64,000 bases of DNA from Parvibaculum sp. (GCA_019635955.1 JAHBYL010000007.1:20757-84756), one strand, 5' to 3'. Counted from the first letter of the stretch, positions 36,824-46,315 are shown. The notes: generated from the sequence alone by a model not told the origin. Made by a program: numbers and translations.

Positions 36824-38191
36824 TCAGCCGAATTGCGGCCGCGCTTCGCCCGGCGTCGGAATGGAAACGCCCTGCTCGCCATATTCCTTGAGCTTGTTGC
36901 GCAAGGTGCGGATGGAAATGCCGAGAATGTTCGCGGCGTGCGTGCGATTGCCGAAGCAATGATCGAGCGTTTGCAGGATGAGGTCCTGTTCGACCTCGGC
37001 GACCGTCTTGCCGACAAAGGCGCGGGAGGCTGCATCGGCGGCGGCTGCCGCCTTCTGTGCGACGCCGCCAAGCGGCGCGTCGTCGAGGCGTGTGCCGTCA
37101 GGCAGGCGGATGGCGCTCACGTCGATTTCGTCGGCGGTCGAGAGAAGGACGGCGCGGTGCATCGTGTTTTCGAGCTCCCGCACATTGCCTGCCCAGCGGT
37201 GCCGGGTCAGGAAGTCGCGTGCTTCCGCGGCAAGGGCCTTGGGCGCGAGACCGTTCGCCTTCGCATAGCGGGCAGAGAAGTGATCGGCCAGCGCCAGGAT
37301 ATCGGCCGGGCGCTCGCGCAGGGCCGGAAGCTGAAGGTTCACCACATTCAGACGATAGAAGAGGTCTTCGCGGAAGCGGCCGGCGCGAGCTTCGGACTGC
37401 AGGTCCCGGTTCGATGTCGCGATGATGCGGATATTAACCTTAACCGGAGTCTTCCCGCCGACGCGATCGATCTCGCGCTCCTGAATGGCGCGGAGGAGCT
37501 TCGCCTGGAGACGGATGTCCATTTCGCTGATTTCGTCGAGCAGCAGCGTGCCGCCATCGGCTTCCTCGAACTTGCCGATACGGCGGGCCACTGCGCCGGT
37601 GAAGGCGCCCTTCTCATGGCCGAAGAGTTCCGACTCGAGCAGGTTTTCGGGGATCGCGGCGCAGTTCACGGAGATGAAGGGCTTGTCGCGGCGGAGCGAG
37701 CGGTCATGGACATAGCGCGCCATGACTTCCTTGCCGGTGCCGGATTCGCCGGTGATGAGGATCGAGGCGTCGGACGGCGCGACCTGATCGGCGAGCTTCA
37801 CGACGCCAGCCATGCGCGCATCGCGGAAGACGAGTGCATGATTGTCCTCGGCGACGGCCGCGAGCACGGCCGCGATGAGTTCGGCGTCCGGGGGCAGGGG
37901 GATATATTCCTTGGCGCCTGCACGGATGGCATTCACGGCGGCGCGCGCATCGGTTTCGACGCCGCAAGCCACCACGGGAATGCAGATATGTTCGGCCTGG
38001 AGCCGCGGGATGAGGCTCGAAATATCCGCGGCGACGTCGACCATCATCAGATCAGCGCCGCGGCCGGCGCGCAGGGTTTCGATCGCCTGGTCTACCGTTT
38101 CGGTATGCGTCACCTTGGCGCCCTTCGACATCGCCATCTTGGTGGCGGTGGAGAGCTGTCCGTTCAGGGTTCCGACGATCAGAAGGCGCAT
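36824..38191 (-). CDS. flbD: Sigma-54 dependent flagellar regulator FlbD
   Basis: A 455-residue enhancer-binding protein. A degenerate receiver domain (1-115) precedes the AAA+ domain with Walker A GESGTGKE at 148-155 and the sigma-54-contact motif GAFTGA at 195-200, then a Fis-type helix-turn-helix (about 415-440). In the receiver, Asp52 is kept but the usual acidic pair and Lys are missing, as in Caulobacter FlbD, which is controlled by FliX. It activates class III flagellar genes and represses fliF. GAGGAG lies before the ATG. Confidence 0.94.
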   Translation of the reverse strand: MRLLIVGTLNGQLSTATKMAMSKGAKVTHTETVDQAIETLRAGRGADLMMVDVAADISSLIPRLQAEHICIPVVACGVETDARAAVNAIRAGAKEYIPLPPDAELIAAVLAAVAEDNHALVFRDARMAGVVKLADQVAPSDASILITGESGTGKEVMARYVHDRSLRRDKPFISVNCAAIPENLLESELFGHEKGAFTGAVARRIGKFEEADGGTLLLDEISEMDIRLQAKLLRAIQEREIDRVGGKTPVKVNIRIIATSNRDLQSEARAGRFREDLFYRLNVVNLQLPALRERPADILALADHFSARYAKANGLAPKALAAEARDFLTRHRWAGNVRELENTMHRAVLLSTADEIDVSAIRLPDGTRLDDAPLGGVAQKAAAAADAASRAFVGKTVAEVEQDLILQTLDHCFGNRTHAANILGISIRTLRNKLKEYGEQGVSIPTPGEARPQFG

Positions 38192-38250
38192 CTGCGGCTC
38201 CTCTACTTTCTATGCTGCTACGAGTAAGTCCGGTTCAAGAGGAGAAGGGG

Positions 38251-38604
38251 TTAGCCGATCCCGCCCTTGACGATTTCGGTCATGGTCACGCCGAGGCGGT
38301 CATCCACCACGACGACTTCGCCACGGGCAACGAGGCGATCGTTCACATAGATGTCGATGGCCTCGCCGACCTTGCGGTCGAGTTCCACGATCGCGCCGCG
38401 GCCGAGCTTCAGCAGGTTCGACACTTCCATATGTGTCTTGCCAAGCACGGCAGAAACATTCACCGGCACGTCGAAAACGGCTTCGAGGTCCTGCCCGGTG
38501 CGAACCTGTTCCTCGTCCTCCGCCGTCATCGCGGGCACGTCCGCAGGCAGCGGCGCGGCGTCGGTGAGATCGGGCAGGGAGACTTCTTCGTCATGCTCGG
38601 CCAT
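38251..38604 (-). CDS. fliN: Flagellar motor switch protein FliN
   Basis: A 117-residue C-ring protein. The SpoA-type domain covers about 38-115, with VFDVPVNVSAVLG, LLKLGRGAIVELDR and VYVNDRLVARGEVVVVDDRLGVTMTEI in the usual order, and an acidic N-terminal extension. It lies 21 bases after fliH and 59 before flbD. AAGGAG stands before the ATG. Confidence 0.95.
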   Translation of the reverse strand: MAEHDEEVSLPDLTDAAPLPADVPAMTAEDEEQVRTGQDLEAVFDVPVNVSAVLGKTHMEVSNLLKLGRGAIVELDRKVGEAIDIYVNDRLVARGEVVVVDDRLGVTMTEIVKGGIG

Positions 38605-38625
38605 GGGTTTGCTCCTTCAGATTTC

Positions 38626-39366
38626 TCAGGACTGCGCCTGTGCCGGGCGCGAGGGCTCCGGCATGGCAAGCGCGTCGGCGTCGCCATGCGCAGGCGACAG
38701 CGTTTCGATGTAGCGGGCAACGATGCCCGTAATTTCTTCGGCGATTTCCTCGCGGTTGCGGACAACGCCGCCATCCGCCCATTCGACGACGCAATCGCCT
38801 TCCTGCAGCGCGGGTTCGCCGAGCAGGATGATGCGGCCGGCAAGCCCGCGTTCCATCGCCATGCGGTCGACGGTTTCCTTCAGGCCTTCGACGAGCGAGA
38901 CGGAAACGCGGAGCAGGATGTGCGGTTCGCGGTTCAGATGCGAAAGACATTCGCGAAGGACGGCCTCAATCTCGGCTTCCGGCCGGGTCGCGATCAAGGC
39001 GGGCGCAAGCTTGCGCGCCGCCTCGAGTGCGACGGACACGGATTCCTTGCGCGAAATTGCGATCTGGCTGTCGAGCGCGGCCAGAAGCGCGGCAGAGCTC
39101 TCGGCCAGCTGGCGTATCGAGTTGGCGAGGCTTTCGTCGGCACGCGCGACGGCTTCCCGCTCGCCGGCCGAGAAGCCCTCAGCATAACCGATCTTGCGGG
39201 CGTTCTCGACATCGGCTTCGGTCACCCGCATCTCGACGTCGGGCGCGCGATGAGCCTGCTTCGGCCCGTCGCCGAAATACGTGTCGAAGGTGAACTTCAC
39301 GGCCTGCTTCATGGTGTGCGCCTGGGTGCCCATCTCGTTTCGATGCCGATCAATAAATGAGTTCAT
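38626..39366 (-). CDS. fliH: Flagellar assembly protein FliH (FlbE-like)
   Basis: A protein of up to 246 residues with a FliH-like arrangement: a short N-terminal motif ([10 protein letters not shown]), the [14 protein letters not shown] segment near 55-64, a helical coiled-coil region and a C-terminal domain similar to the FliH/VirB stator. It regulates the FliI ATPase and links it to the C-ring. The called ATG at 39366 overlaps the fliG stop; in-frame ATGs at 39333 and 39312 would also fit, so the start is uncertain. Confidence 0.82.
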   Translation of the reverse strand: MNSFIDRHRNEMGTQAHTMKQAVKFTFDTYFGDGPKQAHRAPDVEMRVTEADVENARKIGYAEGFSAGEREAVARADESLANSIRQLAESSAALLAALDSQIAISRKESVSVALEAARKLAPALIATRPEAEIEAVLRECLSHLNREPHILLRVSVSLVEGLKETVDRMAMERGLAGRIILLGEPALQEGDCVVEWADGGVVRNREEIAEEITGIVARYIETLSPAHGDADALAMPEPSRPAQAQS

Positions 39367-40375
39367 TGTCGGCGCCTTCGGACGCGAGCATGATCTCGCC
39401 CTTGTTCGCCAGGTCCTTGGCCACGTTGACCATCGTCATCTGGGCTTCATCCACATCCTTCAGGCGGACGGGGCCCATCATTTCCATGTCTTCGCGCAGG
39501 ATCTTCGCCGCACGTTCGGACATGTTGGCGAAGAAGAGATCGCGCAGCGTGTCCGAAGCGCCCTTGAGGGCGATGCCGAGCTTGTTCTTGTCCACCGAGC
39601 GGAGCAGCGTCTGGACGCCGCCGGGGTCGAGCCTGCCAAGGTCCTCGAAAGTGAACATGAGCGCCTTGATGCGGTCGGCGCTTTCGCGGGCACGCTCTTC
39701 AAGCGCAGCGAGGAAGCGGCCTTCCGTCTGGCGGTCGAAATTGTTGAAGATTTCCGCCATGAGTTCATGGCTGTCGCGGCGATTGGTGCGCGACAGGTTC
39801 GACATGAATTCCGAGCGGAGCGTCTGCTCGACCTTGTCGAGAATTTCCTTCTGCACCGATTCCATGCGGAGCATGCGCGTCACAACCTCGAGCGCGAAGT
39901 CCTCCGGCAGATGCGTGAGGACGCGCGCAGCGTGTTCCGAGCGGATCTTCGTCAGCACGACGGCCACGGTCTGCGGGTATTCGTTCTTGAGGTAGCTTGC
40001 GAGCACGGCCTCATTCACATTGCCGAGCTTTTCCCACATGGTGCGGCCGGCGGGGCCGCGAATTTCGTCCATGACCGAATTGACGCGGTCTTCCGGAAGG
40101 AAGCGCATCAGGAGCCGTTCGGTCGATTCATAGGAGCCGACGAGCGCGCCGGTGCCCGACACTTTCGATGCGAACTCGACAAGAAGCTTCTCGACCGTGC
40201 CGGCCTGAATGGTGCCGAGCGACGACATGATCTGCGACATTTCGCGGATCTCGTCCTCGTCGAACATTTCCCAGAGCGGCGCGGCATCGTCCGCGCCGAG
40301 CGCGAGCATGAAGATCGCAGCCTTCTGGGGACCGGTCAGGGTCTTGTCGTCCTTGATCTTGGGTGCGGTTGCCAC
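39350..40375 (-). CDS. fliG: Flagellar motor switch protein FliG
   Basis: A 341-residue rotor protein of the C-ring. The N-terminal FliF-binding domain (about 10-105), a middle domain with EYPQ near 131 (variant of EHPQ) and the charged torque helix near 290-310 are all visible. It starts with GTG (GAGGAA upstream) 11 bases after fliF. It joins the MS ring to the stator-driven switch. Confidence 0.95.
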   Translation of the reverse strand: MATAPKIKDDKTLTGPQKAAIFMLALGADDAAPLWEMFDEDEIREMSQIMSSLGTIQAGTVEKLLVEFASKVSGTGALVGSYESTERLLMRFLPEDRVNSVMDEIRGPAGRTMWEKLGNVNEAVLASYLKNEYPQTVAVVLTKIRSEHAARVLTHLPEDFALEVVTRMLRMESVQKEILDKVEQTLRSEFMSNLSRTNRRDSHELMAEIFNNFDRQTEGRFLAALEERARESADRIKALMFTFEDLGRLDPGGVQTLLRSVDKNKLGIALKGASDTLRDLFFANMSERAAKILREDMEMMGPVRLKDVDEAQMTMVNVAKDLANKGEIMLASEGADNELIY

Positions 40376-40386
40376 GGTTCAGTTCC

Positions 40387-42051
40387 TCACGCGGTCTCAT
40401 GCAGCCAGCTGCGGAGAATGGAGATCGATTCGTCGGGATGGTTGTTGACGAGTTCGCCGATCTTGCGGACAGAAGACTGCTTCACCTTGCCTGCAACCTG
40501 GGCGATGTCGATGAGCATGTCCTCGCTGAGCTGGTCGGGCGAGGGCAGGGCGCCCGCTATGCCGTCGTCACTGCCGTCCGCGAGGGCGAGGCTTCCGGGT
40601 GCGCCGGCAAGCGCCGGCTGGCCGCCAGCCGAAGCGGCACCGGCGATCCCGGGCGCGATGCGCGCGATCAGCGGACGCAACACAAAGAACATGGCGATCA
40701 GCGCGAGAACACCGATCACGGCGAGTTCGGCGAGGCGCATGATGTCGGCGCGGCCGAAATCGAAGAGGCCAGGTTCGGTCGCATCGTCAGCGCCGATCTC
40801 CATGCGAGGCGTCTCCGCGAACTGGAGGTTCACGACTTCCACCTGGTCGCCGCGCGCCTCGTCGAAGCCGATCGCCGATTTCACGAGGGCGGCGATCTTC
40901 GACAGTTCTTCCTCCGAGCGCGGCGTATAGACCATGTTGCCTTCGGAGTCGGGCGCATAGGCGCCGTCCACAAGCACCGCAACGGAGAGGCGCTTCACGC
41001 GGCCGGGCTCCATGATCTCGGTCTTGGTGGTGCGGGAGATTTCGTAGTTGACGGTTTCTTCCGTGCGGTTCGCGGCCTGACGGGAGCCGCTTTCGCCTTC
41101 GCCGCCCGCGAGATTGGCGTTCGGCAGATTGTTGCCGACCGTGACGCCGTCATTGCGCACGCCGTCGGAGCTGGTGGAGGAATCTTCCACCGTCTGCGTC
41201 GAGCGGACGACCTGGCTTGCCGGGTCGAAGGTGTCCGAGGTCTGCGTGATACGGTTGTAGTCCATCTGCGCGGCGACTTCGACGCGGGCCTTTTCCGCGC
41301 CGACGACGCGCTGAAGAATGTTCTCGAGATGCGTGCGCAGCCGTGTCTCGTAATTTGTGCGGCGCTCGTCGACCGAGCTTGCGAGCATGGCTTGCGCATC
41401 GTCGCCGGTGCCGCTGGCGAGGAGGGTGCCGCGCTCGTCCACGATCGAAACGCGCCCGGGCACGAGCCCGTCCACGGCGGAAGAGACGAGATACTGGATC
41501 GCCTTCACCTGCTGGGTGCTGAGCGAGTTACGGGACACCTTGAGGACGATCGAGGCCGTGGGCTCGCGGCGGTCGCGCGAAAAGAGTTCCCGTTCCGGAA
41601 GGACGAGGTGGACGCGAGCGGCCTGAATGCCTTCGATCGCGCGGATGGTGCGCGCCAGCTCGCCTTCGAGCGCGCGCAGATGATTGATGTTCTGGACGAA
41701 GCTCGTCGTGCCGAGCGAGTCGGCATTGTCGAAAATCTCGTAGCCCACGGTGCCGCCCGCGGGCAGGCCCTTGCCGGCCAGCATCATGCGCAGGCGGGGG
41801 ACTTCGGACTGCGGCACATAGATCATGCTGCCATTGCCGCGAATTTCGTAGGGTACCTTGGCGGTGTCGAGTTCGGCAGTCATTTTCGCGGCGTCTTCGA
41901 TGCCGATATCGGAGAAGAGCAGCGCCTTGGGCTCGCCGCCCATGCGCATCGCGATAAAGCCGAAGAAACCAAGAAGGGTCACGGCGACAAGTGCCAGCGC
42001 TGCAAGCCGGACTGTGCCCAGTGACCTGAGAAATGCCGAAAAATCGCTCAC
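40387..42051 (-). CDS. fliF: Flagellar MS-ring protein FliF
   Basis: A 554-residue inner-membrane ring protein. An N-terminal membrane helix (about 19-38) is followed by ring-building motifs (GTVGYEIFD, then FVQNINHLRALEGELARTI), a long periplasmic domain and a second membrane helix near 450-470; the C-terminal cytoplasmic tail binds FliG. The start is GTG at 42051 with GAGGTGG in front. A candidate sigma-54 site (42129-42144) and CtrA-like box (42214-42229) lie upstream. It is the first gene of fliF-fliG-fliH-fliN-flbD-flhA. Confidence 0.95.
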   Translation of the reverse strand: MSDFSAFLRSLGTVRLAALALVAVTLLGFFGFIAMRMGGEPKALLFSDIGIEDAAKMTAELDTAKVPYEIRGNGSMIYVPQSEVPRLRMMLAGKGLPAGGTVGYEIFDNADSLGTTSFVQNINHLRALEGELARTIRAIEGIQAARVHLVLPERELFSRDRREPTASIVLKVSRNSLSTQQVKAIQYLVSSAVDGLVPGRVSIVDERGTLLASGTGDDAQAMLASSVDERRTNYETRLRTHLENILQRVVGAEKARVEVAAQMDYNRITQTSDTFDPASQVVRSTQTVEDSSTSSDGVRNDGVTVGNNLPNANLAGGEGESGSRQAANRTEETVNYEISRTTKTEIMEPGRVKRLSVAVLVDGAYAPDSEGNMVYTPRSEEELSKIAALVKSAIGFDEARGDQVEVVNLQFAETPRMEIGADDATEPGLFDFGRADIMRLAELAVIGVLALIAMFFVLRPLIARIAPGIAGAASAGGQPALAGAPGSLALADGSDDGIAGALPSPDQLSEDMLIDIAQVAGKVKQSSVRKIGELVNNHPDESISILRSWLHETA

Positions 42052-42128
42052 GTACCCACCTCTTCTTGTCAGTGCGCAAGCCGTGAGCCCGTTTCTGGAC
42101 CTGTGCCCGTGCCCGACAGGAGGTGTGG

Positions 42129-42144
42129 TGCAATTCCTTTGCCC
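42129..42144 (-). promoter_or_regulatory. Candidate sigma-54 promoter of fliF
   Basis: Read on the minus strand, GGGCAAA-GGAA-TTGCA has GG and GC separated by ten bases and a full -12 half TTGCA, but only four of seven bases of the -24 half match the consensus TGGCACG-N4-TTGCW. It lies about 78 bases before the fliF start. Confidence 0.4.
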
Positions 42145-42213
42145 CGGATGCCCGATCCATCTTGCCCGATCGGGGGTCCCCTTGCCGCTAGGCAGAAATT
42201 ACCGCCTGCAGCC

Positions 42214-42229
42214 TAAACAGATGTTTAAC
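42214..42229. promoter_or_regulatory. Candidate CtrA box upstream of fliF
   Basis: TAAA-CAGATGT-TTAAC matches TTAA-N7-TTAAC with one change and correct spacing. It lies about 165 bases upstream of fliF, a promoter controlled by CtrA in Caulobacter. Confidence 0.45.
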
Positions 42230-42264
42230 GGGCCCGGCAATTTTTGCCGGGTAGCCCGGGAAGG

Positions 42265-42311
42265 GGGCAAATAAAATGAAAAGCGCCGGCGGAGGGAGGT
42301 TCCGCCGGCGC
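42265..42311 (-). terminator. Terminator of sciP
   Basis: GCGCCGGCGGA (42283-42293) pairs with TCCGCCGGCGC (42301-42311); on the minus strand TTTTCATTTTATTT follows. It separates sciP from the fliF operon. Confidence 0.85.
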
Positions 42312-42347
42312 CCGAGAGGACAGCAAGTACGCAGATACTCTTCTATC

Positions 42348-42623
42348 TCACTGCCTGTACTGCTGAACGCGGGTCGCGCGCAGACCCGCAAGCCCATGGC
42401 GTTCGATGGACCGCTGCCAGCTCAGGAATTCTTCCACCGTCAGCGTGTAGCGGCGGCAAGCGTCGTCCAGGCTGAGCAGGCCACCGCGAACGGCGGCGAC
42501 GACTTCGGCCTTGCGACGGATCACCCAGCGCTTCGTGTCCGGCGGCGGCAGGTCAGCGATCGTGAGCGGGCTCCCGTCGGGGCCGATCACGTAGTTGACC
42601 TTCACGGTCTGGTGTTCACTCAT
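42348..42623 (-). CDS. sciP: CtrA inhibitor SciP (DUF1153)
   Basis: A 91-residue helix-turn-helix protein that binds CtrA and blocks its access to RNA polymerase at target promoters. The family hallmark segments are VIGPDGSPLTIADLPPP, KRWVIRRKAEVVAAVRGGL, CRRYTLTVEEFLSWQ and the end GLRATRVQQYRQ. GGAGAA lies 12 bases before the ATG, and a strong terminator follows. Placement beside fliF and flgD matches its position in Caulobacter (from memory), supporting orthology. Confidence 0.95.
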   Translation of the reverse strand: MSEHQTVKVNYVIGPDGSPLTIADLPPPDTKRWVIRRKAEVVAAVRGGLLSLDDACRRYTLTVEEFLSWQRSIERHGLAGLRATRVQQYRQ

Positions 42624-42675
42624 CGAACTTTATTCTCCGTACTCATCGCATGCTGGGAGCATAGGCCGGGGGCTT

Positions 42676-42691
42676 TTAAAAAACGGCTAAG
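42676..42691. promoter_or_regulatory. Candidate CtrA box upstream of sciP
   Basis: TTAA-AAAACGG-CTAAG differs from TTAA-N7-TTAAC at two positions and lies about 55-70 bases upstream of sciP. In Caulobacter sciP is itself activated by CtrA, which makes this placement plausible. Confidence 0.35.
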
Positions 42692-42757
42692 TGCCTTGGT
42701 AAAATTTCTCCAAAATCAAAGACTTAGGCGTTTCATTGCGGGACGAAACCCGCTCTC

Positions 42758-43435
42758 TCAGGTCGAACCCGGCTGCTTTACCGCGGTGATCTGGGAATAA
42801 CGGATTTGCGCTCCGTTAATGGTCAGAAGCGGATCGGTCGAACTCATGTCGATGGCGGTAACGATGCCGGTCGTGCGCGTGTCCACAGCGACGGGGGCGC
42901 CGGTGGCGGAATTGGCAGTGACTTTCAAAAAATAGGTGCCATCGGGCAGGGTGCTGCCATTGGCGTCCTTACCGTCCCAGGTGAACTGGTGGCTGCCCTT
43001 GTCGGCGCTCATCCGCTCGGTATAGACGGTGGCGCCATCGCTGTTGATGACCTGGAGAATGGTATCGGGCGCGTCGGCGGCGGTGGCGAAGCTCCAGCGG
43101 GCCTCTCCACTTTCGAGCAGGGCGCCGGTGCCCGACCCCGTCACTTCCTTGCCAAGCAACGACACGGCCAGATTGGCGTTCTGGACCGAGTTGGCGATCA
43201 GCAGCAGCTCAAGGTTTCGGTTGGTCTGGATCGACTGTTCCACGCCCGACATCTGGACGAGCTGTTGCGTGAACTGATCCGAGCTCATCGGATTGGTCGG
43301 ATCCTGATGCATGAGCTGCGTGGTCAGCAGGCGCAGGAACGTATCAAAGTTCCCGGCAAGCGCTGCGGAGGCCGCCGACGACTTGCCGCCATAGGTTGCA
43401 GCCTGAAGGGCGGCATTGGCCGATGCGATATCCAT
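42758..43435 (-). CDS. flgD: Flagellar hook-capping protein FlgD
   Basis: A 225-residue secreted scaffold that caps the growing hook. The N-terminal conserved block NFDTFLRLLTTQLMHQDPTNPMSSDQFTQQL starts near residue 29, followed by the FlgD Tudor/FnIII part (FTWDGKDANGSTLPDGTYFLKV, about 158-179). The ATG at 43435 with GGGAG in front marks the start; the upstream frame overlaps fliK. It lies 19 bases after fliK. Confidence 0.93.
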   Translation of the reverse strand: MDIASANAALQAATYGGKSSAASAALAGNFDTFLRLLTTQLMHQDPTNPMSSDQFTQQLVQMSGVEQSIQTNRNLELLLIANSVQNANLAVSLLGKEVTGSGTGALLESGEARWSFATAADAPDTILQVINSDGATVYTERMSADKGSHQFTWDGKDANGSTLPDGTYFLKVTANSATGAPVAVDTRTTGIVTAIDMSSTDPLLTINGAQIRYSQITAVKQPGST

Positions 43436-43454
43436 GGGTGGAAACTCCCTCGCG

Positions 43455-44930
43455 TCAGACGCGGATGTCGACGCCGCCATCGACAGCGAGATTGATGTTG
43501 TAGAGCGGCTGCAGCGCTGTTTCGTCCTCGGCTTCCTCGCCGCCGCGGATGCCATCCGTGCCGGCAAAGCCGCTGTCCGAGCCGTCGCCGCGTCCATCCT
43601 TCAACGAGAAGTTGAGGCTGTCGCTGTCGGCTTGCAGGCCGGCATTGTTCAGCGCCTGCTGAAGCGCGCGTGCGTCGCGTTGCAGCAGATCGAGCGTTTC
43701 GGGCCGCTCGACCGACATATGGGCGACGACATGTCCGTCCTTGCGGACTTCCATGCGGACATCGATGCGGCCCATTTCCGGCGGATCGAGACGGATATCG
43801 AAGCGGCTGATGCCCTTCTGAAGGTTGCGCGCCATTTGCAGCGCGATGGCGGCTGCGGGCACCTGCGTCGGCTGGCTCTGTCCGGGCAGGGTGCCGATAC
43901 GCACCGTGGCCGATGTGCCGTTCTGGAGGGAAGATTGTGGGAGCGCGGAGCCCGGCATGTCGCCGCTGCGCAGGGCGCCCGCGCCTTCGATGGCGGGCAT
44001 GCCGATGAGCGGCGTGCGCTGCGCGGGCATGGCTGCGGCACGCAGGATCTGCTGCGCCACCTGCTGGACCGTCTGCAGCGCGGCCTTCGGCAGTTCGCCG
44101 TTCTCCTTCGCTTCGGCTTTCTTGCCTGCAAGTTTTTCAGCGGCTTCCTGACCAAGGCCCTTGGCGGGCTTTGTGTCTTCCACGGCTTTTGCCTGAGCAA
44201 CTGTGGTTTCGGCCGCGTCGTCGCCAACGCTGTCCGTCGCCGCCGCCTGCTGCTGCGTCTTGTTCATTTCCGGCTGCGCGCGGGCCTGCGTATCGGCCGT
44301 TTCGACCGGCGCCGCGTTCGTCTCGCCGGGCTTGTTCACCATCTGCTGCTGGCCGGGATGCTCCGCCTTGGGTGCGGTGGCCTTTGCCGCCTGGTCCGGC
44401 GCCGCATCATGGGTGGAAGTGCCGGTGGCGGGCGCGGCCGTTTCTTGGGGCAGGTCGGCAACCGGCGCCGCGGCGGGCGCGTCGGCAGCGACATCCATGA
44501 CGAGGTCAGGCGCCTCCTCACCGGCAAGAACGCCGCTATCCGGCGTCTCCGCCAGCTTCAGCGCTGGATCGTCCACGACCTTGGCGGACGGTTCATTCGT
44601 GACCGGCAGTTCGGCACCGATCACCTGTGCAACCGTCACCTCCTCCGGTGCGGCGGTGCTCTCCTGCGCTTCGGTGTTGTCCTCCGCAGGGCGGTCGTCC
44701 TCGATCTTGCGCTTCTCGTCCCGGTCGCTGCGGGCCTCGCGGGCGCGGTCGGGCGCGCGCTCGGCGGTGCGATCGTCGCGGCGGCGGCCTGCGTCGGAGC
44801 GGGTATTTTCGGCGAGATGGCGCGCGAACTCATTGGCAGCGCTCGGGGTCGTCACGCGGACGGAGCCGGGCTGGATCGAAAGCGCATCGGAAGTCGCGCT
44901 GCGCTGCGTGGCCGAAGAAGACAAATCCAT
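43455..44930 (-). CDS. fliK: Flagellar hook-length control protein FliK
   Basis: A 491-residue protein rich in Ala, Glu, Asp and Gln over the first 290 residues (low-complexity ruler part), followed by the Flg_hook domain (about 375-460) with RFDIRLDPPEMGRIDVRMEV. It measures the hook and switches export specificity through FlhB. The ATG at 44930 follows AGGTGA. A good sigma-54 promoter sequence lies 39 bases upstream, so it would be a late (FlbD-dependent) gene, with flgD. Confidence 0.9.
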   Translation of the reverse strand: MDLSSSATQRSATSDALSIQPGSVRVTTPSAANEFARHLAENTRSDAGRRRDDRTAERAPDRAREARSDRDEKRKIEDDRPAEDNTEAQESTAAPEEVTVAQVIGAELPVTNEPSAKVVDDPALKLAETPDSGVLAGEEAPDLVMDVAADAPAAAPVADLPQETAAPATGTSTHDAAPDQAAKATAPKAEHPGQQQMVNKPGETNAAPVETADTQARAQPEMNKTQQQAAATDSVGDDAAETTVAQAKAVEDTKPAKGLGQEAAEKLAGKKAEAKENGELPKAALQTVQQVAQQILRAAAMPAQRTPLIGMPAIEGAGALRSGDMPGSALPQSSLQNGTSATVRIGTLPGQSQPTQVPAAAIALQMARNLQKGISRFDIRLDPPEMGRIDVRMEVRKDGHVVAHMSVERPETLDLLQRDARALQQALNNAGLQADSDSLNFSLKDGRGDGSDSGFAGTDGIRGGEEAEDETALQPLYNINLAVDGGVDIRV

Positions 44931-44968
44931 TGGGTCACCTGGTCGAAAATGCGGTCCAGCCCCAAGGA

Positions 44969-44984
44969 AGCAAACGGCAGGCCA
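44969..44984 (-). promoter_or_regulatory. Sigma-54 promoter of fliK-flgD
   Basis: On the minus strand TGGCCTG-CCGT-TTGCT fits TGGCACG-N4-TTGCW at ten of twelve fixed positions, including GG and GC ten bases apart. Transcription would begin about 30 bases before the fliK start. Confidence 0.65.
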
Positions 44985-45097
44985 GCGCCACGAAATCAAA
45001 AATCTCAATCAATTCATTGACTTGGGCTTGACGCGCCGGGGCGGCGCCCCGATATTCCCTGCCGACCCGGCAGGTTTTGCCGGGCAGGAGCCGCATC

Positions 45098-46315
45098 ATG
45101 CGCATCGCCTTCGACGAAAAGACGGGACTGAACAGCCTCGATCTTCCGGGTCGCCCGGAGGAAACGCGGGTTGTCGTCGCCATGTCGGGCGGCGTGGACA
45201 GTTCGGTGACGGCTGCGCTCCTCAAGGAGCAGGGCTATGACGTGGTGGGTATCACCATGCAGCTTTACGACCATGGTGCGGCAGTGGCGCGAAAGGGCGC
45301 CTGTTGCGCGGGACAGGACATTCACGACGCGCGGCGCGTTGCCGAGCAGATCGGCATTCCGCATTACGTGCTCGATTATGAAGACCGTTTCCGCAAGGCC
45401 GTGATGGAAGACTTCGCCACTTCCTATGCGGCAGGCGAGACGCCGATCCCCTGCGTACGCTGCAACGAGCGGGTGAAGTTTCGCGACCTGCTCGACACGG
45501 CGCGCGATCTTGGCGCGGCGGCGCTTGCAACGGGCCATTACATCTCGAGCAGGCCGGGCAAGGCAGGGCGCGAGCTGCGCCGCCCGCGCGATCTCGACCG
45601 CGACCAGAGCTACTTTCTCTTTACCACCACGCGCGATCAGCTCGATTTTCTCCGCTTTCCGCTCGGCGAACTGACGAAGCCCGAGGCGCGGGAGCTTGCA
45701 TCGCGCATGGGACTTGGCGTCGCGCAGAAGCCGGACAGCCAGGATATCTGCTTCGTGCCCTCGGGACGCTACACGACCATCGTGCAGAAGCTGCGGCCGG
45801 ATGCGGCGGAGCCGGGCGATATCGTTCATCTCGACGGACGCGTGCTCGGCCGGCATGACGGCATCATCAACTTCACCATCGGCCAGCGGAAGGGCCTCGG
45901 CATCGGCGCGGACGGGCCGGAGAGCGAGCCGCTTTTCGTGGTCAGGCTCGATCCCTCGAAGCGGCGGGTAATCGTCGGCCCGAAGGGCGCGCTCGAAACG
46001 CGCCGGCTGCACCTGCGCGACGTTAACTGGCTCGGCGATCTTCCGCTTGCCGGCCTGCCCGCGGGCGGCATCGAAATTCTTGCCCGTGTCCGCTCGACGC
46101 GGGAGCCGGTAACGGCGCTCCTTGAGAGCGCCCCGGATGGAGCTCTGGTGACGCTTGCCGAAGGCGAGGGCGGGGTGGCGCCGGGGCAGGCCTGCGTCTT
46201 CTACGATGCGGCCGATCCTGCGCGCGTGCTCGGCGGCGGCTGGATTGCGCGGACGGAAAGCGGCTGGACGGTGGCACCGGATGCAGCGGAAGAGGCGCGC
46301 GTGGCGCGCATGTGA
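45098..46315 (+). CDS. mnmA: tRNA 2-thiouridylase MnmA
   Basis: A 405-residue ATP-dependent enzyme that adds sulfur to U34 of Lys, Glu and Gln tRNAs. The PP-loop SGGVDSS is at about 30-36. The catalytic Cys of PCVRCNE and the persulfide-accepting Cys of SQDICF are present, with the family DQSYFLF segment. AGGAG stands before the ATG at 45098. It is divergent from fliK, and a long GC-rich inverted repeat precedes it. Confidence 0.94.
   Translation: MRIAFDEKTGLNSLDLPGRPEETRVVVAMSGGVDSSVTAALLKEQGYDVVGITMQLYDHGAAVARKGACCAGQDIHDARRVAEQIGIPHYVLDYEDRFRKAVMEDFATSYAAGETPIPCVRCNERVKFRDLLDTARDLGAAALATGHYISSRPGKAGRELRRPRDLDRDQSYFLFTTTRDQLDFLRFPLGELTKPEARELASRMGLGVAQKPDSQDICFVPSGRYTTIVQKLRPDAAEPGDIVHLDGRVLGRHDGIINFTIGQRKGLGIGADGPESEPLFVVRLDPSKRRVIVGPKGALETRRLHLRDVNWLGDLPLAGLPAGGIEILARVRSTREPVTALLESAPDGALVTLAEGEGGVAPGQACVFYDAADPARVLGGGWIARTESGWTVAPDAAEEARVARM

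Larger units (their letters stand above)
42052..42347. other. Control region of the fliF operon
   Basis: About 300 bases without a gene. It holds a sigma-54-like site (42129-42144), a CtrA-like box (42214-42229), a strong hairpin CCCGGCAA-TTT-TTGCCGGG (42233-42251) and the sciP terminator. No coding frame is supported. Confidence 0.5.
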
